A stretch of 64,000 nucleotides of DNA from positions 1 through 64,000 of the forward strand of contig JAQFVV010000013.1 in the NCBI GenBank assembly GCA_028023455.1. Reading direction: 5' to 3'. Source of the DNA: Epiperipatus broadwayi (taxonomy: Eukaryota; Onychophora; Udeonychophora; Euonychophora; Peripatidae). The position numbers and the translations under genes are program-made. Of this stretch, positions 1-10,725 are shown piece by piece. The notes under the pieces are model-generated. The model saw nothing but the letters and a program-made list of their open reading frames with translations, was not told where the DNA came from and ran no database searches. Each line of letters begins with the position of its first letter. Position 1 is the first letter of the stretch.

Positions 1-133
1 TGACAATCTAAGCAGATCGTTCAACATTAAATTACTAAATTATTATAGTTTTGAAACTTTTTTTTTTACCTACGGAGAGGTGCAAATGATCAGGTAAGCA
101 CTTATCTTTTGTGTTTATTAATTAAAACTCAGA

Positions 134-2173
134 ATGGATAGGGCATTTAATTTTCCTGATCAGGAAATACCGAAGCCTAACAGAATTATGAGGTCTCATA
201 GCGACCATAACGTTAGAAAGGTGTTTGATATGTTTAACACGAGCCCTCAAAATGAAACAATAGTAAATACTTCCAGTAAAATCAATCAAGCCAACTTCTT
301 CCGTAACGAAACCTTGTTAAGCCAAATGATCGACAAAGAATTAACATTACAAGATCCCTTTGGACATATAAATAAAAATGCAAAGCCTCAATCGCTTTCC
401 GACAACGTTACATTGTCACAAACACAGTAGACAAAAAATATAAACGCGTTTTCCAAAACGATAAACCGTGATCGAAGTTACAGTCAAGCACTAAGCGTAC
501 AAAAACTTATTTAATAGAATTCCCCAGTCTTAAACCCCAATTCCAACATAGAAAGTTTACAGTTCTGTAATAACACAACGTTAAACCATAATATAAGTTT
601 TAACAGTCAATTACAAAATACATTAAGTCCAACAATTCAGGCAAGCGATCAATCATATGCAACAGCACTTAGCAAAAACAAAACTAAAACTACAAGTATA
701 ATAACAGGTGAATCTACCACACAATCAAACACCCTCGATTTTATGGGAGATGAATATTTCAACAATAATGAACATAGACCTCTAGCATTTCCACAAAATT
801 CACAAACCACCATGAATAATTATCATGAGATAAGCCAGGAATTCAATTCCAGAATACCTCCACTTTTGTTCAACTCTTTCTTACATTACCATAGTGATCT
901 TACTTTGATATTAACCACTTCTAATGATTATTGCAACTTGTTCACTTTCCCCACAGATGACTTTTTTGAGCTCATCAAAAGTCAACAATTAACTGATTCA
1001 GTAAAGAGAATATATCACCATCTGAACAAAAGATATTTAGTAATAGAGTTTTACAATATATTACAAAAAAAAAAACAATGTAAAAGAAACCAACTTTACG
1101 TCAAAAATAGATATCTCATAAAGATAGACATGAACAAACCCAGAATTATTCATGGATTAGCACGAAATTGCTATTTAAATTTTAATCAAAATGACCTCCA
1201 ACAACTTCTAGCTAAATTTGGAAATATCACAAATTTCAAATTAATAACAGAAAAGAGAGCAGGCATTGAACTGCCCTCAAACAGCGCAGCCTTCTCACTT
1301 AAACTAAACCCAGATTATTCTCCACTAGACATTCCAGTTACACTAGATGAGGCAAAACTTCCAATTTTCATCTCAATTCGAGGTGTGCAGCCTCAGTGTT
1401 TCAGCTGTGGGGAACGTACTCACCTTCTAAAGGCATGTCCAAAAGGAACATGTGCTCACTGCAATTTAAAGATGTCCAGAAATCATAAATGTCCACAAAA
1501 ATCATTAAACCCTCAATTCACTTCAACTCAACAGACAACTAATACAAGTGATAATGAACAAAATCAAGTCAATGAAGACAGTATTGAAATCTTGCAAACA
1601 TTAACAGATGCCATAACTCAAGAGAAAACAAAAGAAGGCTGTGTGAACAGTATTACATTACAACATATACACACAGCTTCCGAAAACCATTCAACAACTG
1701 GATCAAAACAGGAAATAGTAGAAACACAGACACATCAAGTACATCAAACAATAATTAAGCAACAAATACCAATACAATCATCTCTACAAACTAATCCGAA
1801 AGGTCAAATAATACTGAATAACAAAAGGAAAATACAAGATTCTTCTGAATTGCAGCATGAAGAAACAACCAACTCAACTGCAGAATCTGATCTTGATATC
1901 AATTACTCTCAAAACTCTTCAAAAAAAGCATCCAAAGATAGAAGTAGGCAAGAAAAGAAGAGAACAAGAAGAAATAAGTCTCAGAACAGCTCAACAAAGA
2001 GCCTATCTACAGATTCACTAAGTACAGCATCTCAAAAAGACAAAATGGTCAACTCAAATACAAATACTCAAAACAAAGCACTAGATCAAGGTCAAACAAA
2101 AACAACAGTATCAAATTGGTCGACAGAGAACCAATCTACAGATTCACTAAGTACAGCATCTCAAAAAAGATAA
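134..2173 (+). pseudogene. LINE copy A ORF1 (gag-like RNA-binding protein), broken N-terminal part
   Basis: ORF1 proteins of this LINE group bind the element RNA in an RNP. The ATG at 134 and the long open stretch from 743 are in the same frame. The sequence between them stays Q/N/S/T-rich in that frame but holds a TAG at 428-430 and TAA-TAG at 512-517, so the original protein probably started at 134. The 743-2173 part (476 codons) has an RNA-binding-like middle (roughly residues 115-210) followed by a CX2CX4HX4C knuckle starting CFSCGERTH and a second, atypical C..C/H..C cluster (CAHCNLKMSRNHKC). The C-terminal third is low complexity, rich in S, T, Q and K, with a duplicated STDSLSTASQK motif. 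Related protein sequence is readable at 17.4-18.4 kb. Confidence 0.75.
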
Positions 2174-2301
2174 CATGGTTAACTCAAATACAAATTCTCA
2201 AAACAAAGCACTAGATCAAGGTCAAACAATAACAACAGTAACAAATTGGAATATTCTGAGTCAAACAGCACATGTACTTGAGGATCAACTAATCTCATTG
2301 G

Positions 2302-5300
2302 ATGATGAATTCTCAGAAGAATAAAGCAATCTCCACACCTACACAGAATCAAACAATGCATTTAAAAATTGCTGGGATTAATGTGAGGGGGCTCAATTCA
2401 CAGGATCGGGTACATGCAATCAAAAACTGGTTAAACAAATCAAACTTACACATTGTATGTTTCTCTGAGACCAAGTTACATTTTCAGTCCAATATTAAAA
2501 TTCAGCAATTAATGCAGCAACATGGATATTTCTATTATCTACCCTCGAAACTGCTTCTTCTGGAGTGGCTTTCCTAATCAATAAAAATCTGGAACATCAG
2601 CAACTAAGAACTCTTCACATTGGCAAAGAACTTCTATTTATTAACACTACCATTAATAATAACCCCATAAACATAATTTACCTTTATCTCAAGAATGATA
2701 CTAATCTACTTCATTCAGTGATTAATAAAATCAATGCCCTGCTTTCTTCCAATAATTCACCCTCAATCTGCTTTGGGGATTTTAACGTGACCTATCATCA
2801 GTTTACTAACAAATATCTTCATTTATTCAACAAAGTAATGCTATGTGGAGAAGGTTTCTTTCCTCCTCAATCATTCTCATTTTACACACAACACAAGCAA
2901 TCGTTGATTGATCTTCTCTTTTATTTCCCCGAGCTTCATTATAACCTGCATGCCAAGCTGCAATTAGTGCCTTTCTCAGACCATCTTGCTATAAAAATCT
3001 TGCTACAACTTGACACCAACATGATAAGTCTTTCAGACCACACAAAAACTATAAGACGTTTGAACAAAGCCACAACACCGGAATGGTTATTCTCAGAAAC
3101 ATATATCCTTCTAAATAAAATACAAGTACTCACTTTGCCACCTGTGCAAGCATGGTCTGCTTTCATAGGAATCTTGAGCACCCTCATTAACTTTCACACA
3201 AAAAGATCTAAGGGACCAAATCAACTTCTAAAAGAACTTGATTCAATTAGTAATAGGCTAAGTTCACTACCCCTCTCAAATACCAAAATTCAAGAAATAC
3301 TAGAATTAAAAACTCAATATCATGAAAAACAAAAAGCTCTAGCTCAATACATTGCTACAAAGAGATCTAAAATCTTTTTGGCAAATAGTCATAACTGGAC
3401 TAGAAGCTATATTCGATGGGCACTTGGATCGGCTGCTAGACCAACACTGTCTATGATTATCATTAACAGCAAGTGCTATAGTGGACCAGAAATATTGGAG
3501 AGAATTCACTCTCATTTCAAAACAAAGTTGCAAAACAATACTTTTCAAACAGGAAACATATGGAATCATACCACAACCAATCACAACATAAATGAAGCCC
3601 AAATATTGCAAAAGTTTCTGAAAGCACTCATCCAGGCCTTCATGCAATTCTGAAATTTGTACTATTACACCTTAGTCACTACACAATCCCCATAATCAAA
3701 AATATGATTGATGTGCTGGCCGACGACTTTCAGAACATTCCAGATTTGTACCCAGTGGCACTGGTCCCTTTTCTTAAAAAACAAGAAAATCCATCTAGTC
3801 TCAACAATATACGACCTATTTCCATGATTCCATTGCTAATTAAGACAATTGAATCCTTAGTTAAGGACCGGATACAACCCCAACCCTACTCACATATTTC
3901 ATCTTTTCAATTTGCCTGAAAAGGATCATCAATCACCATTGATGCAGTTCAGTGCTTTCTTTTACTAACTGAGCATGTCAGACAAACCAATAAGTCAAGG
4001 CCACTGGTCATACAACTGGACTTCTCTTCAGTGTTTGACTCAGTAATACCATCCGTACTGTTCCAGACAATGTGGGAGTATCAGATGCCCGACGTGTACA
4101 TCAGAATAATAGCAAACCTTTTACTAAATCGTTCCATATTTAATTCTTTAGATGGAAGGTTGTCTACAGGTTTTAGACCTCAGATCTCGATTTCACAGGG
4201 TTCTCCCTTAGCATCACTATGTTTTATAACTTACATCAACCCCATGCTCAAGGACATAGAGAATATTTTGCCAGGCATTTATGTTCCCGCCATCAAAAAA
4301 CAAATCAACCACATCTCCTATGTGAACAATGTTACCATTTTTCTTCCCAGCGAAGCTCATCTTCCAACACTTTTCACAATTATTGACAAGCATGCCAAAA
4401 TATTAAACTTCCAAATTAACAATAGCAAATCTTCCATCTGGAGAATTAAAACAGGAACAACAATTCCATCCAGATTCACAGCCAAGCCACAGCTTTTTTT
4501 TAGGATTTCCCATGGCAAAAACAAAAACTATCATGACTAGAGAAATACAAATTTCAATCCTTCAAAAAACTAATAAAACAATCAATACTCTCTCTAGTAT
4601 TTGGCTTTCAATTCCTGGTAAAATTGCACTCCTTAACATGCTAGTGTTTTCAAGACTCAATTACTATCTACCAATCATCAAGCCTACTAAAATCTTCGGT
4701 AAACAAATGGGCTCATTATGTACTAAGCTATTGTGGAAAAGGAAGGTTGTGGCCATAAGCTTCGCAAAAGCCCAAATGCCTAGAGAGCTGAACGGTCTTG
4801 GTCTACACTCGGTTGCTACATTATACTTGCAAAAATCACTAAATCTGCTACACAACCATTCACTGGAAATGGACTATATAAATTTAATCCAAGAATTTCA
4901 ACCTACTGATATGTCACTTCCCCATAGTAAAGGATGGTTGACTAACATCTGGACACATGTCAATGGCTGTATTAACTTAACTCCAAACATTTTCAATGAA
5001 AAAAAGTCCTACTGGGAAACTTATAGGCTAAAGAAAGATTGTCCCTCAACTCTCCATAATGCTCTTGGATTAAATAACAAATTATTGATCAAAAAAGCCA
5101 AACATTGATTTCTGGAACCCAAATTTATTGACTTTCTTCTGAAATTAAACCTCTCATCACTACCCACTAATCAGTTCCTCGTAATGAGGAGGGGTTTTAA
5201 CAAAATTAGCTCTCAAGGTCAACTCTGTCAGAGGGATGAGGAAACAATTGAACACATTTTCCTAGATTGTCCATCACTCAGCATTCTTGGGTCTTTCATT

Positions 5301-5567
5301 GATGAAAAGGTAAAATGCTATTCTACAGACACATTCTTAATCCAGCAAGTAATTAAAGCTGGCAATTTTGCTAACATTAAATTAGCAATTTTCCTATCCT
5401 TCGCCATCTGGCTAACGAGATGCAGTTTTGTTCTGGGCAATGCGAACACCAGTACCCTTTAAATATTTAAAACACTCATCAAGGGTAATATCATCAGAGA
5501 TAAAATGCTTTCTCCGGATTGGCTGTACCAACAAACCTGGGCCAGCACCTCCATGCTAGCGCACTGA
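2302..5567 (+). pseudogene. LINE copy A ORF2 (APE endonuclease + reverse transcriptase), multiply disrupted
   Basis: ORF2 nicks the target and reverse transcribes the element RNA. Endonuclease motifs are readable in order: GINVRG and SETKLHF (from 2362), SSGVAFLI (2545-2580), GDFNVTY (about 2776) and FSDHLAI (about 2974). RT motifs follow: RPISMIPL (about 3808), motif A LDFSSVFDSV (about 4016), motif B ISQGSPLASL (about 4190) and motif C at 4319-4333. Motif C reads YVNNV where an active enzyme has YADDV, so both catalytic aspartates are lost. The C-terminal part has GLGLHS and a zinc-binding-like CQRDEETIEHIFLDC. Breaks: frameshift near 2540; frameshift near 3615; TGA 3917; frameshift in a T-run near 4497; TGA 5106; TAA 5460. 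The last homologous codons end at the TGA at 5565-5567. Confidence 0.8.
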
Positions 5568-5626
5568 TTATTACAAAGATATCAATGATCAAAGCACTGA
5601 TTATTACAAAGATATCAATGATCAAA
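5561..5626 (+). repeat. 33-bp exact tandem duplication at the LINE ORF2 end/3' UTR
   Basis: Two identical 33-bp units, starting GCACTGATTATTACAAAG, lie head to tail at 5561-5593 and 5594-5626. The first unit overlaps the last codons of ORF2. This looks like a recent slippage duplication or a feature of the family's 3' UTR. Confidence 0.9.
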
Positions 5627-6200
5627 TATGAGTCTTGCCTCATCAATGCAATACCAAAATGAACTCAGTCATATATATGGGAACTCTACCATATTATCTA
5701 AAGACTACCAATTAGTGGATTGATCACACCATCTACCTCAACAATAAAAGTTAACAAATTTAATCACGAACTGAATAGCTTAACTTATAAGCAAGTGACT
5801 GACAGATCTCGGGATGCTTGGGCTCGGACTGACGGATTGGGAGTTAATCAATGACCTTGTTAGTGTTCTCCCAGCCCACTTAGCCTCTGCTTCACATCTT
5901 GACTATAAACCTATACTCATTATAACTTTGGATGTGCCTTTCAATGCTCAATGAGGCATACATAATTGTTCAACTGGAACAAAGTATGTACCAATCTAGA
6001 ATACTACTGAAGCGTTGATCCAACATTCATGTATATATCCACTTCTCATTTGGCTATGGACATTGCTTGGTATTCATGTAATCTTCATTGTATAAAATTG
6101 TATAAATCATTTAAATAAATCGTTATTTTTTTAAAAAAAAATACAAAATAAATATACAAGGTTATCAATTTGTATTTTGAAAACAAAAAAAGATAAGAAC

Positions 6201-6295
6201 TTTTTTTTTTCATATATCATACATAGGATCGGCCGGGACGTGAACCCACAACCATCTGCAACCAACTACTTGCTTGCAAGGTGGCTGCGATGTGA
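6201..6295 (-). mobile_element. tRNA-derived SINE (copy 1)
   Basis: Read on the minus strand, this is a tRNA-like head with a B-box-like GGTTCACGTCC, followed by a short tail ending in an A-run (the T-run at 6201-6210 on the plus strand). It matches the copies at 15.3, 51.4 and 55.2 kb, including the shared CTTGCAAGCAAG stretch of the anticodon-arm region. The element is only about 100 bp long and non-coding; it would need a LINE RT in trans. Confidence 0.65.
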
Positions 6296-6380
6296 AGAAA
6301 TCTGAAAACTGGTTGAGAGTATAAAAGGAAGAAAATACTTTTGAGCAGGGTCTTGAGTCAGGTTTTTTTTTGGTGATTCT

Positions 6381-6409
6381 CCTGGATAGAGAAACTGTCT
6401 CTATCCAGG
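6381..6409. repeat. Perfect 11-bp stem hairpin
   Basis: CCTGGATAGAG, a 7-nt loop, then the exact complement CTCTATCCAGG. It lies just outside the SINE in a slightly more GC-rich patch. Its function is unknown. Confidence 0.7.
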
Positions 6410-6429
6410 GTAGACTACTCATCTACTGA

Positions 6430-6950
6430 ACTAATTCATTATGTGGGAGTGAACCTGAGCATTTGTGGACATCATGAAGAGGTCACCCCAAAAACCTTTG
6501 GGTTTAGCCTTAGGACAGACCGGGAACATAAAAGATGTCAACAGTGATCAAAATCAACAGCCATGAGCTCTCCAACCCAAGAAATCCATGTATATTACAA
6601 TATACATAAATCCACTAATCTTACCAATAAGCTAATATTTCTCATACCCTAAATTATGTCAAATTAAATGTTTGCAAACTAAATTTAACTATAAACTTTA
6701 ACTAGAAGCTTCAAAAACTGATAGAGAAATTCACTTATTTATTATTCAAAGAGACATTCATTTTATCCATGGAAAACTTTATAAAAGAAGTGAAATATTA
6801 ACTGTTTAATTATTTAATATTATTATCTGGAAAAATATGTGTATGTTTCTTTCCAGTTTTATTAATAATTTAGCATTTAAATTTTTCATTCGTTATAATA
6901 AAATATTTTTCTTTAACATCAACTTTTCATTGTATGTTAGTAATTTTAGT
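6430..6950. other. Non-coding stretch, probably old repeat then AT-rich DNA
   Basis: 6430-6600 is moderately GC-rich and looks repeat-derived but I cannot assign it. 6600-6950 is plain AT-rich DNA with no supported gene. Confidence 0.4.
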
Positions 6951-6953
6951 TTA

Positions 6954-7139
6954 TTAAATTTTACTATTACAAAAGATTATTTTAAGAAATGTATACTTAC
7001 CTATGCCAACATGTTCATTTTAATCTACGACTGCTGGAGAAAATTCTTAAATTTTACTATTACAAAAGATTATTTTAAGAAATATATACTTACCTATGCC
7101 AACATGTTCATTTCAATCTACGACTGCTGGAGAAAATTC
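6954..7139 (+). repeat. Two-copy 93-bp tandem repeat
   Basis: Units at 6954-7046 and 7047-7139 differ by only a few bases; a third copy begins at 7140 but stops after a few bases. Because 93 is a multiple of three, an open frame runs through both units (6837-7175) giving a 31-residue repeat. This is probably a by-product and not a gene. Confidence 0.85.
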
Positions 7140-7680
7140 TTAAATATTATTTGGCAAGAAATTGAAATCATGTAAAAATTACATTTAGTTATTAATTGCC
7201 AAGATATGTAATGCAATGTGATGGATATCAGTGGGTTTACGATTCTGATGCCCTTTTAAATAAATATAAAACTGATTCTGCTAGCAATGAAAATCGTAAT
7301 GATAAATAAAATATTAGGCCAGTTAATCAGGAAATCCAAACTCATACATGAATGAAATATTCTTTTTCTATAGTTTGATTAACTTGCACTTTCTAGTATG
7401 TAAAATAGAAGGCCTAACGTAAAATGTTGCAATATATTAATAAGCTGTAGTCTATGTTGATAGACATGATATGAGACTTTATGTTTCTTATATATTTTTT
7501 ATTCTTATATTAATAAATTGATTTAATATAAAATAATAATAATAAATAAAGTAGAAATATAATTATTTTTTGCAAAAATTTTTCTTTTTTTAAAGTAATA
7601 ATAATAAAAAACAACTATAAATATTAAATATGACTACTTCTTGTTTTAAAATAAATTTATTAAACATAGTAACATAGTAA
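7140..7680. other. AT-rich non-coding; includes probable 3' UTR of the minus-strand LINE fragment
   Basis: No gene is seen. On the minus strand this lies downstream of the LINE coding remnant at 7768-8515. It contains an AATAAA-type signal near 7655 (minus) and an A-run (minus) near 7583-7596, so the 3' UTR and tail of that element may end near 7580. Confidence 0.35.
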
Positions 7681-7767
7681 TATACAGTTAAACTTTATAA
7701 AAATTTACATAGCATTCAGAATGAAACTTGAAAAAGTCAATGCAGAGAAAATGGTATCTTAATAAGA

Positions 7768-8515
7768 TTAAGAGGAAAATAAAACTTTCACCCAAGTATC
7801 ATCATGTAGACTCACAGGCGAAAGCAGAGAGTCTCGCTGCTTGACTTGGTCAAGAAGCTTAATAAAGACACTTAGAGCCGAGTCCTGGGAATGACCAAAG
7901 AGGAGGCTGCAATGTGTCAACCATAAAGAAAATGTTATAAAGATAGATAATCTTATTGCTGCAAACGATCCCTTCTTAAGAGTATTAGAAACAGAAAGAG
8001 CATCCCTAAGATCCAGAGAGACATCCGGAACAATAAAGTCCCTAATCGACTTAAGCAGCAGGACAAATATAGAAAATATGGAGTATTGTCTCATCATATA
8101 ATCTACACAACTGACATGGAGACAAAATCCTAATGAAGCCTCTGCTGGTCACTAAAAAATAACTTGTTGGGAGCGCATTTAAATTCAGTTTAAATACAAA
8201 ATCAACATGTCTTGCTTCAATGAAAAGAAGTTTCATTTTACGCAAGAGAACTTTATTTGAAACACCTAATGAAGTCAAAAGAGTATAATGTGGATATTTT
8301 AATTTATAAACATCCCAGAATGTCAATTTCCCATCAAGCACAACTTGAACTGAGGGTATCGACTTAATAACTGACTTCCATAAATCAGCAATCCAATAAC
8401 TTGAAAATGGAGGTGGCATATCTGTAGGATCAATAACCAAAGGAAGGGATAACTGAGCAAGCTTTAGACAAATTACATGAAAAGTATTAAGAAGAGATCG
8501 TTTGCTAGTATAAGA
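7768..8515 (-). pseudogene. LINE copy B: 3' fragment of ORF2 (post-RT domain), L1/Tx1-like
   Basis: Two overlapping minus-strand frames (8440-8051 and 8097-7768) together encode the C-terminal region of an ORF2 related to copy A. Matching blocks are PTDMPPPFSSYW against PTDMSLPHSKGW, LTFWDVYKLK against KSYWETYRLK, CQLCRLYDETILHIFYICP against CQRDEETIEHIFLDCP, and IRLSIFITFSLWLTHCS against IKLAIFLSFAIWLTRCS. Homology can be followed upstream to about 8515, where a foldback repeat begins; the endonuclease and RT are missing. One frameshift lies near 8060-8090. The protein is well diverged from copy A, so it is a related subfamily or an old copy. It keeps the zinc-binding C/C/H/C pattern. Confidence 0.75.
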
Positions 8516-8544
8516 TAGTGATCATGTGACTCTATTATATATAT

Positions 8545-9047
8545 AATTAGAAGAGACTTGAACTCAGACTTTCAAGCTTCCTGCAGCTGTGCACTCCATC
8601 TTACACAACTGATATATATGTCATTCCATACATGTGAAAAAAATAAATGATTTCTAATATACATATTTTGTGCTGAATCAGCACTCATCAGTTGGTCCAG
8701 ATCACTATCTACCACACATATATAAATCAGTGCTCAGTTTATATTAAGATAGCAATCCTTCAAACTTTAATGGACAAGCTTCAATCATCTCCACCTTTCA
8801 ACTCTCAGACATCCATATGATTGAAATCTTGATGCTGAAACACTTAATGCTTTTGTTGATGTTTTAATATAAACTGAGCATTGATTGCATATATGTGTGA
8901 GAGATGATGATCTGGACCTACTGATGAGTGCTGCTTCAGCATAAAATATATATACTGGAGATCATTTATCTTTTTCCCATTTATGTGGTCATGTGGAATG
9001 CACAGCTGTAAGGAGCTTGAAAGTCTGACTTCAAGTCCCTTCTAATT
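8545..9047. mobile_element. Foldback repeat with long inverted arms, family F1 copy 1
   Basis: The left arm (8545-8740) reappears reverse-complemented in the right arm (about 8860-9047). Matching landmarks are TTGAACTCAGACTTTCAAGC, GCTGAATCAGCACTCATCAG and the GATCTGGACC block. The centre is unique. Copies of the same family are at 43,911-44,469 and, rearranged, at 55,570-56,530. No coding capacity is seen. The ends carry a degenerate tRNA B-box-like motif that is clearer in the 44-kb copy. The element could be a MITE or two SINEs in inverted orientation. Confidence 0.7.
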
Positions 9048-9178
9048 ACATTAAATTTAGTATAGACAATATATTTATATTGGAATATTATATATATACA
9101 AGAAGGTACTCAAAAGTAACCAGAATTTTATAAAGAAAATTATTTATTTATTTTTAAATGTTCTAAATTTAATCTCTC

Positions 9179-9559
9179 TTAAATTACTGTCCATTCGATG
9201 CTATACACTAGTTTAAACACTTGCAAAGTGATATCTTTGAATGCCTCCAACGTTTTTTTTTCACCACTTCTAAGTCTGCAAACAAAATGAGACATTTTAT
9301 CATTTGTGAAATTAAAAAATAATCGAATGAAGTGAGATTGAGTGAATATGGCTGATAGATAAGCAGGGTCATGCTGAATTGAATTAAAAAGTATTTTACA
9401 CCAAAGGCTTTGAGATAAGACACTTTGCTGGGGTAAATCCTGCACTCTGCCACAAAATGGGATATGTAAATGTTTCAAAACTTGCAGATAAAATGCGTAG
9501 TCATTATGAACTAAATCTGAGAAAAAAATGTCATTTGCATTAAACAAATTGCCACACAT
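9179..9559 (-). CDS. Unassigned coding-like ORF (126 codons)
   Basis: The minus-strand reading frame has a balanced amino-acid composition unlike the poly-K/N/I frames typical of this AT-rich DNA. Blocks include FSDLVHNDYAFYLQVL, LWCKILFNSIQHDP and MSHFVCRLRSGEKK. The open frame continues a little upstream of the first ATG. No domain is recognised. Given the surroundings, it is most likely the C-terminal region of an unidentified retroelement ORF2, but I see no catalytic motif, and a host exon cannot be excluded. The sequence is intact over its length. Confidence 0.3.
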   Translation of the reverse strand: MCGNLFNANDIFFSDLVHNDYAFYLQVLKHLHIPFCGRVQDLPQQSVLSQSLWCKILFNSIQHDPAYLSAIFTQSHFIRLFFNFTNDKMSHFVCRLRSGEKKTLEAFKDITLQVFKLVYSIEWTVI

Positions 9560-10239
9560 TTTAGGGACTTGGCGAACTTAACATTTTAATTAAACTACTC
9601 ATAAACTTATATTTTCGAGATCAGCTTTCTTGTAATCTGTTTCAAGCATTACAACTGTTTTTCCATACATTCTTTGTAAATGAAAACAGAATTTCACATA
9701 CAATTATTATAAAAATCACCAAATGTGTGAAATGCACTTTACAAAAAAAAAGTGCTACATGGCACCACAATTTCTTGTCATGATATTATTTGGCATATTG
9801 ATTCAGAAGGATTTTTGCAAAAAGTATATAAAAGCATAAATATATACTATAACAGACATGCAAATCAAAGAATGATTCTGGTTACCAAATGTGTTGATGT
9901 TAAACTGTTAATATTGATAAAAATATAAAATTAAATTACTTTTTAACCAAATTTAAATCATATCAACCAAGTGAAACAAATTCTTAACAACTCTGACATC
10001 TTCTCAATAAATAATTACGGATTAGTTTTATTAGGATGATAATGTTATATCTTAAAATCACTATTTATTAGTTATTTGCAGAGACATCTGGTAAAATCCC
10101 TATACAAAGAAAAAAAATCATTCCTTTTATATATGTAACTATTAATTATTTAAATATGACATAAATATATATAACCTATTAATATTTATGCCTCTATAGA
10201 AATTTTAAAACTTATATGCTTAGATATGGCAATATTTGA
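9560..10239. other. AT-rich non-coding
   Basis: No gene, tRNA or repeat that I can support. Confidence 0.5.
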
Positions 10240-10725
10240 TGTAAAATCAACTAACATCTTGTAGGACATGTGTTTCTGTCAATCAAATCTGACATCATCA
10301 GCTTCTCAGAGACAAGTTGTGTAACTCAATTTCTATTGAAATGAATTCACAATACTCAATTTGATCTTAAACATACACATGAATTTTAACAGTGACTTAA
10401 CTCAAGTTTTCACAATTTTTTATAAAGGGCATGAATAAAAATACTGTTGCTAGATCATATATTTTTATGATATCTATTTATTTAATATTTATATATGTAA
10501 ACTATTTATTAGAAGATAAAGTTATTTGAAAATGAGTTGAATTATATGAATTAAGCCAATATAAAAAAGGCATTAGTTAAATTATCACTAACTTTAATAT
10601 CAAATTGAGCATTGCAAATCTTTTTAAACAGAAACTGAGATGCTATGTTTGATATGATCTCGATTGGTCTCCTGAGCAGCTGATGATATTGGATATGTTT
10701 GATAGAAACATGCTCTGCAAAAAGT
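10240..10725. mobile_element. Foldback repeat F2
   Basis: The left arm at about 10,265-10,375 (GACATGTGTTTCTGTCAATC, CATCATCAGCTTCTCAG, CTCAATTTGATCTTAAA) matches the reverse complement of about 10,590-10,715 (GCATGTTTCTATCAAAC, ATCATCAGCTGCTCAGGAG, CTCAATTTGATATTAAA). About 200 bp of AT-rich sequence separates the arms. It is non-coding and MITE-like. Confidence 0.6.

Larger units (their letters stand above)
1..6140 (+). mobile_element. Near full-length L1/Tx1-like non-LTR retrotransposon, copy A (dead)
   Basis: The element is made of a 5' leader, ORF1 with zinc knuckles, ORF2 with an APE-type endonuclease and reverse transcriptase, and a 3' UTR. The UTR has an AATAAA-like signal near 6113 and ends in an A-rich tail near 6135-6150. 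The 5' boundary is not seen and may lie before the window. ORF2 has no RNase H domain; its RT and post-RT region (GLGL motif, then C..C..H..C) fits the L1/Tx1 group better than Jockey/CR1, which is an inference from remembered motifs. Both ORFs are broken by stops and frameshifts, so this copy cannot act on its own. Related copies lie at 7.7-8.5 kb (minus), 17.4-20.8 kb (plus) and 60.0-60.35 kb (plus). Confidence 0.85.
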
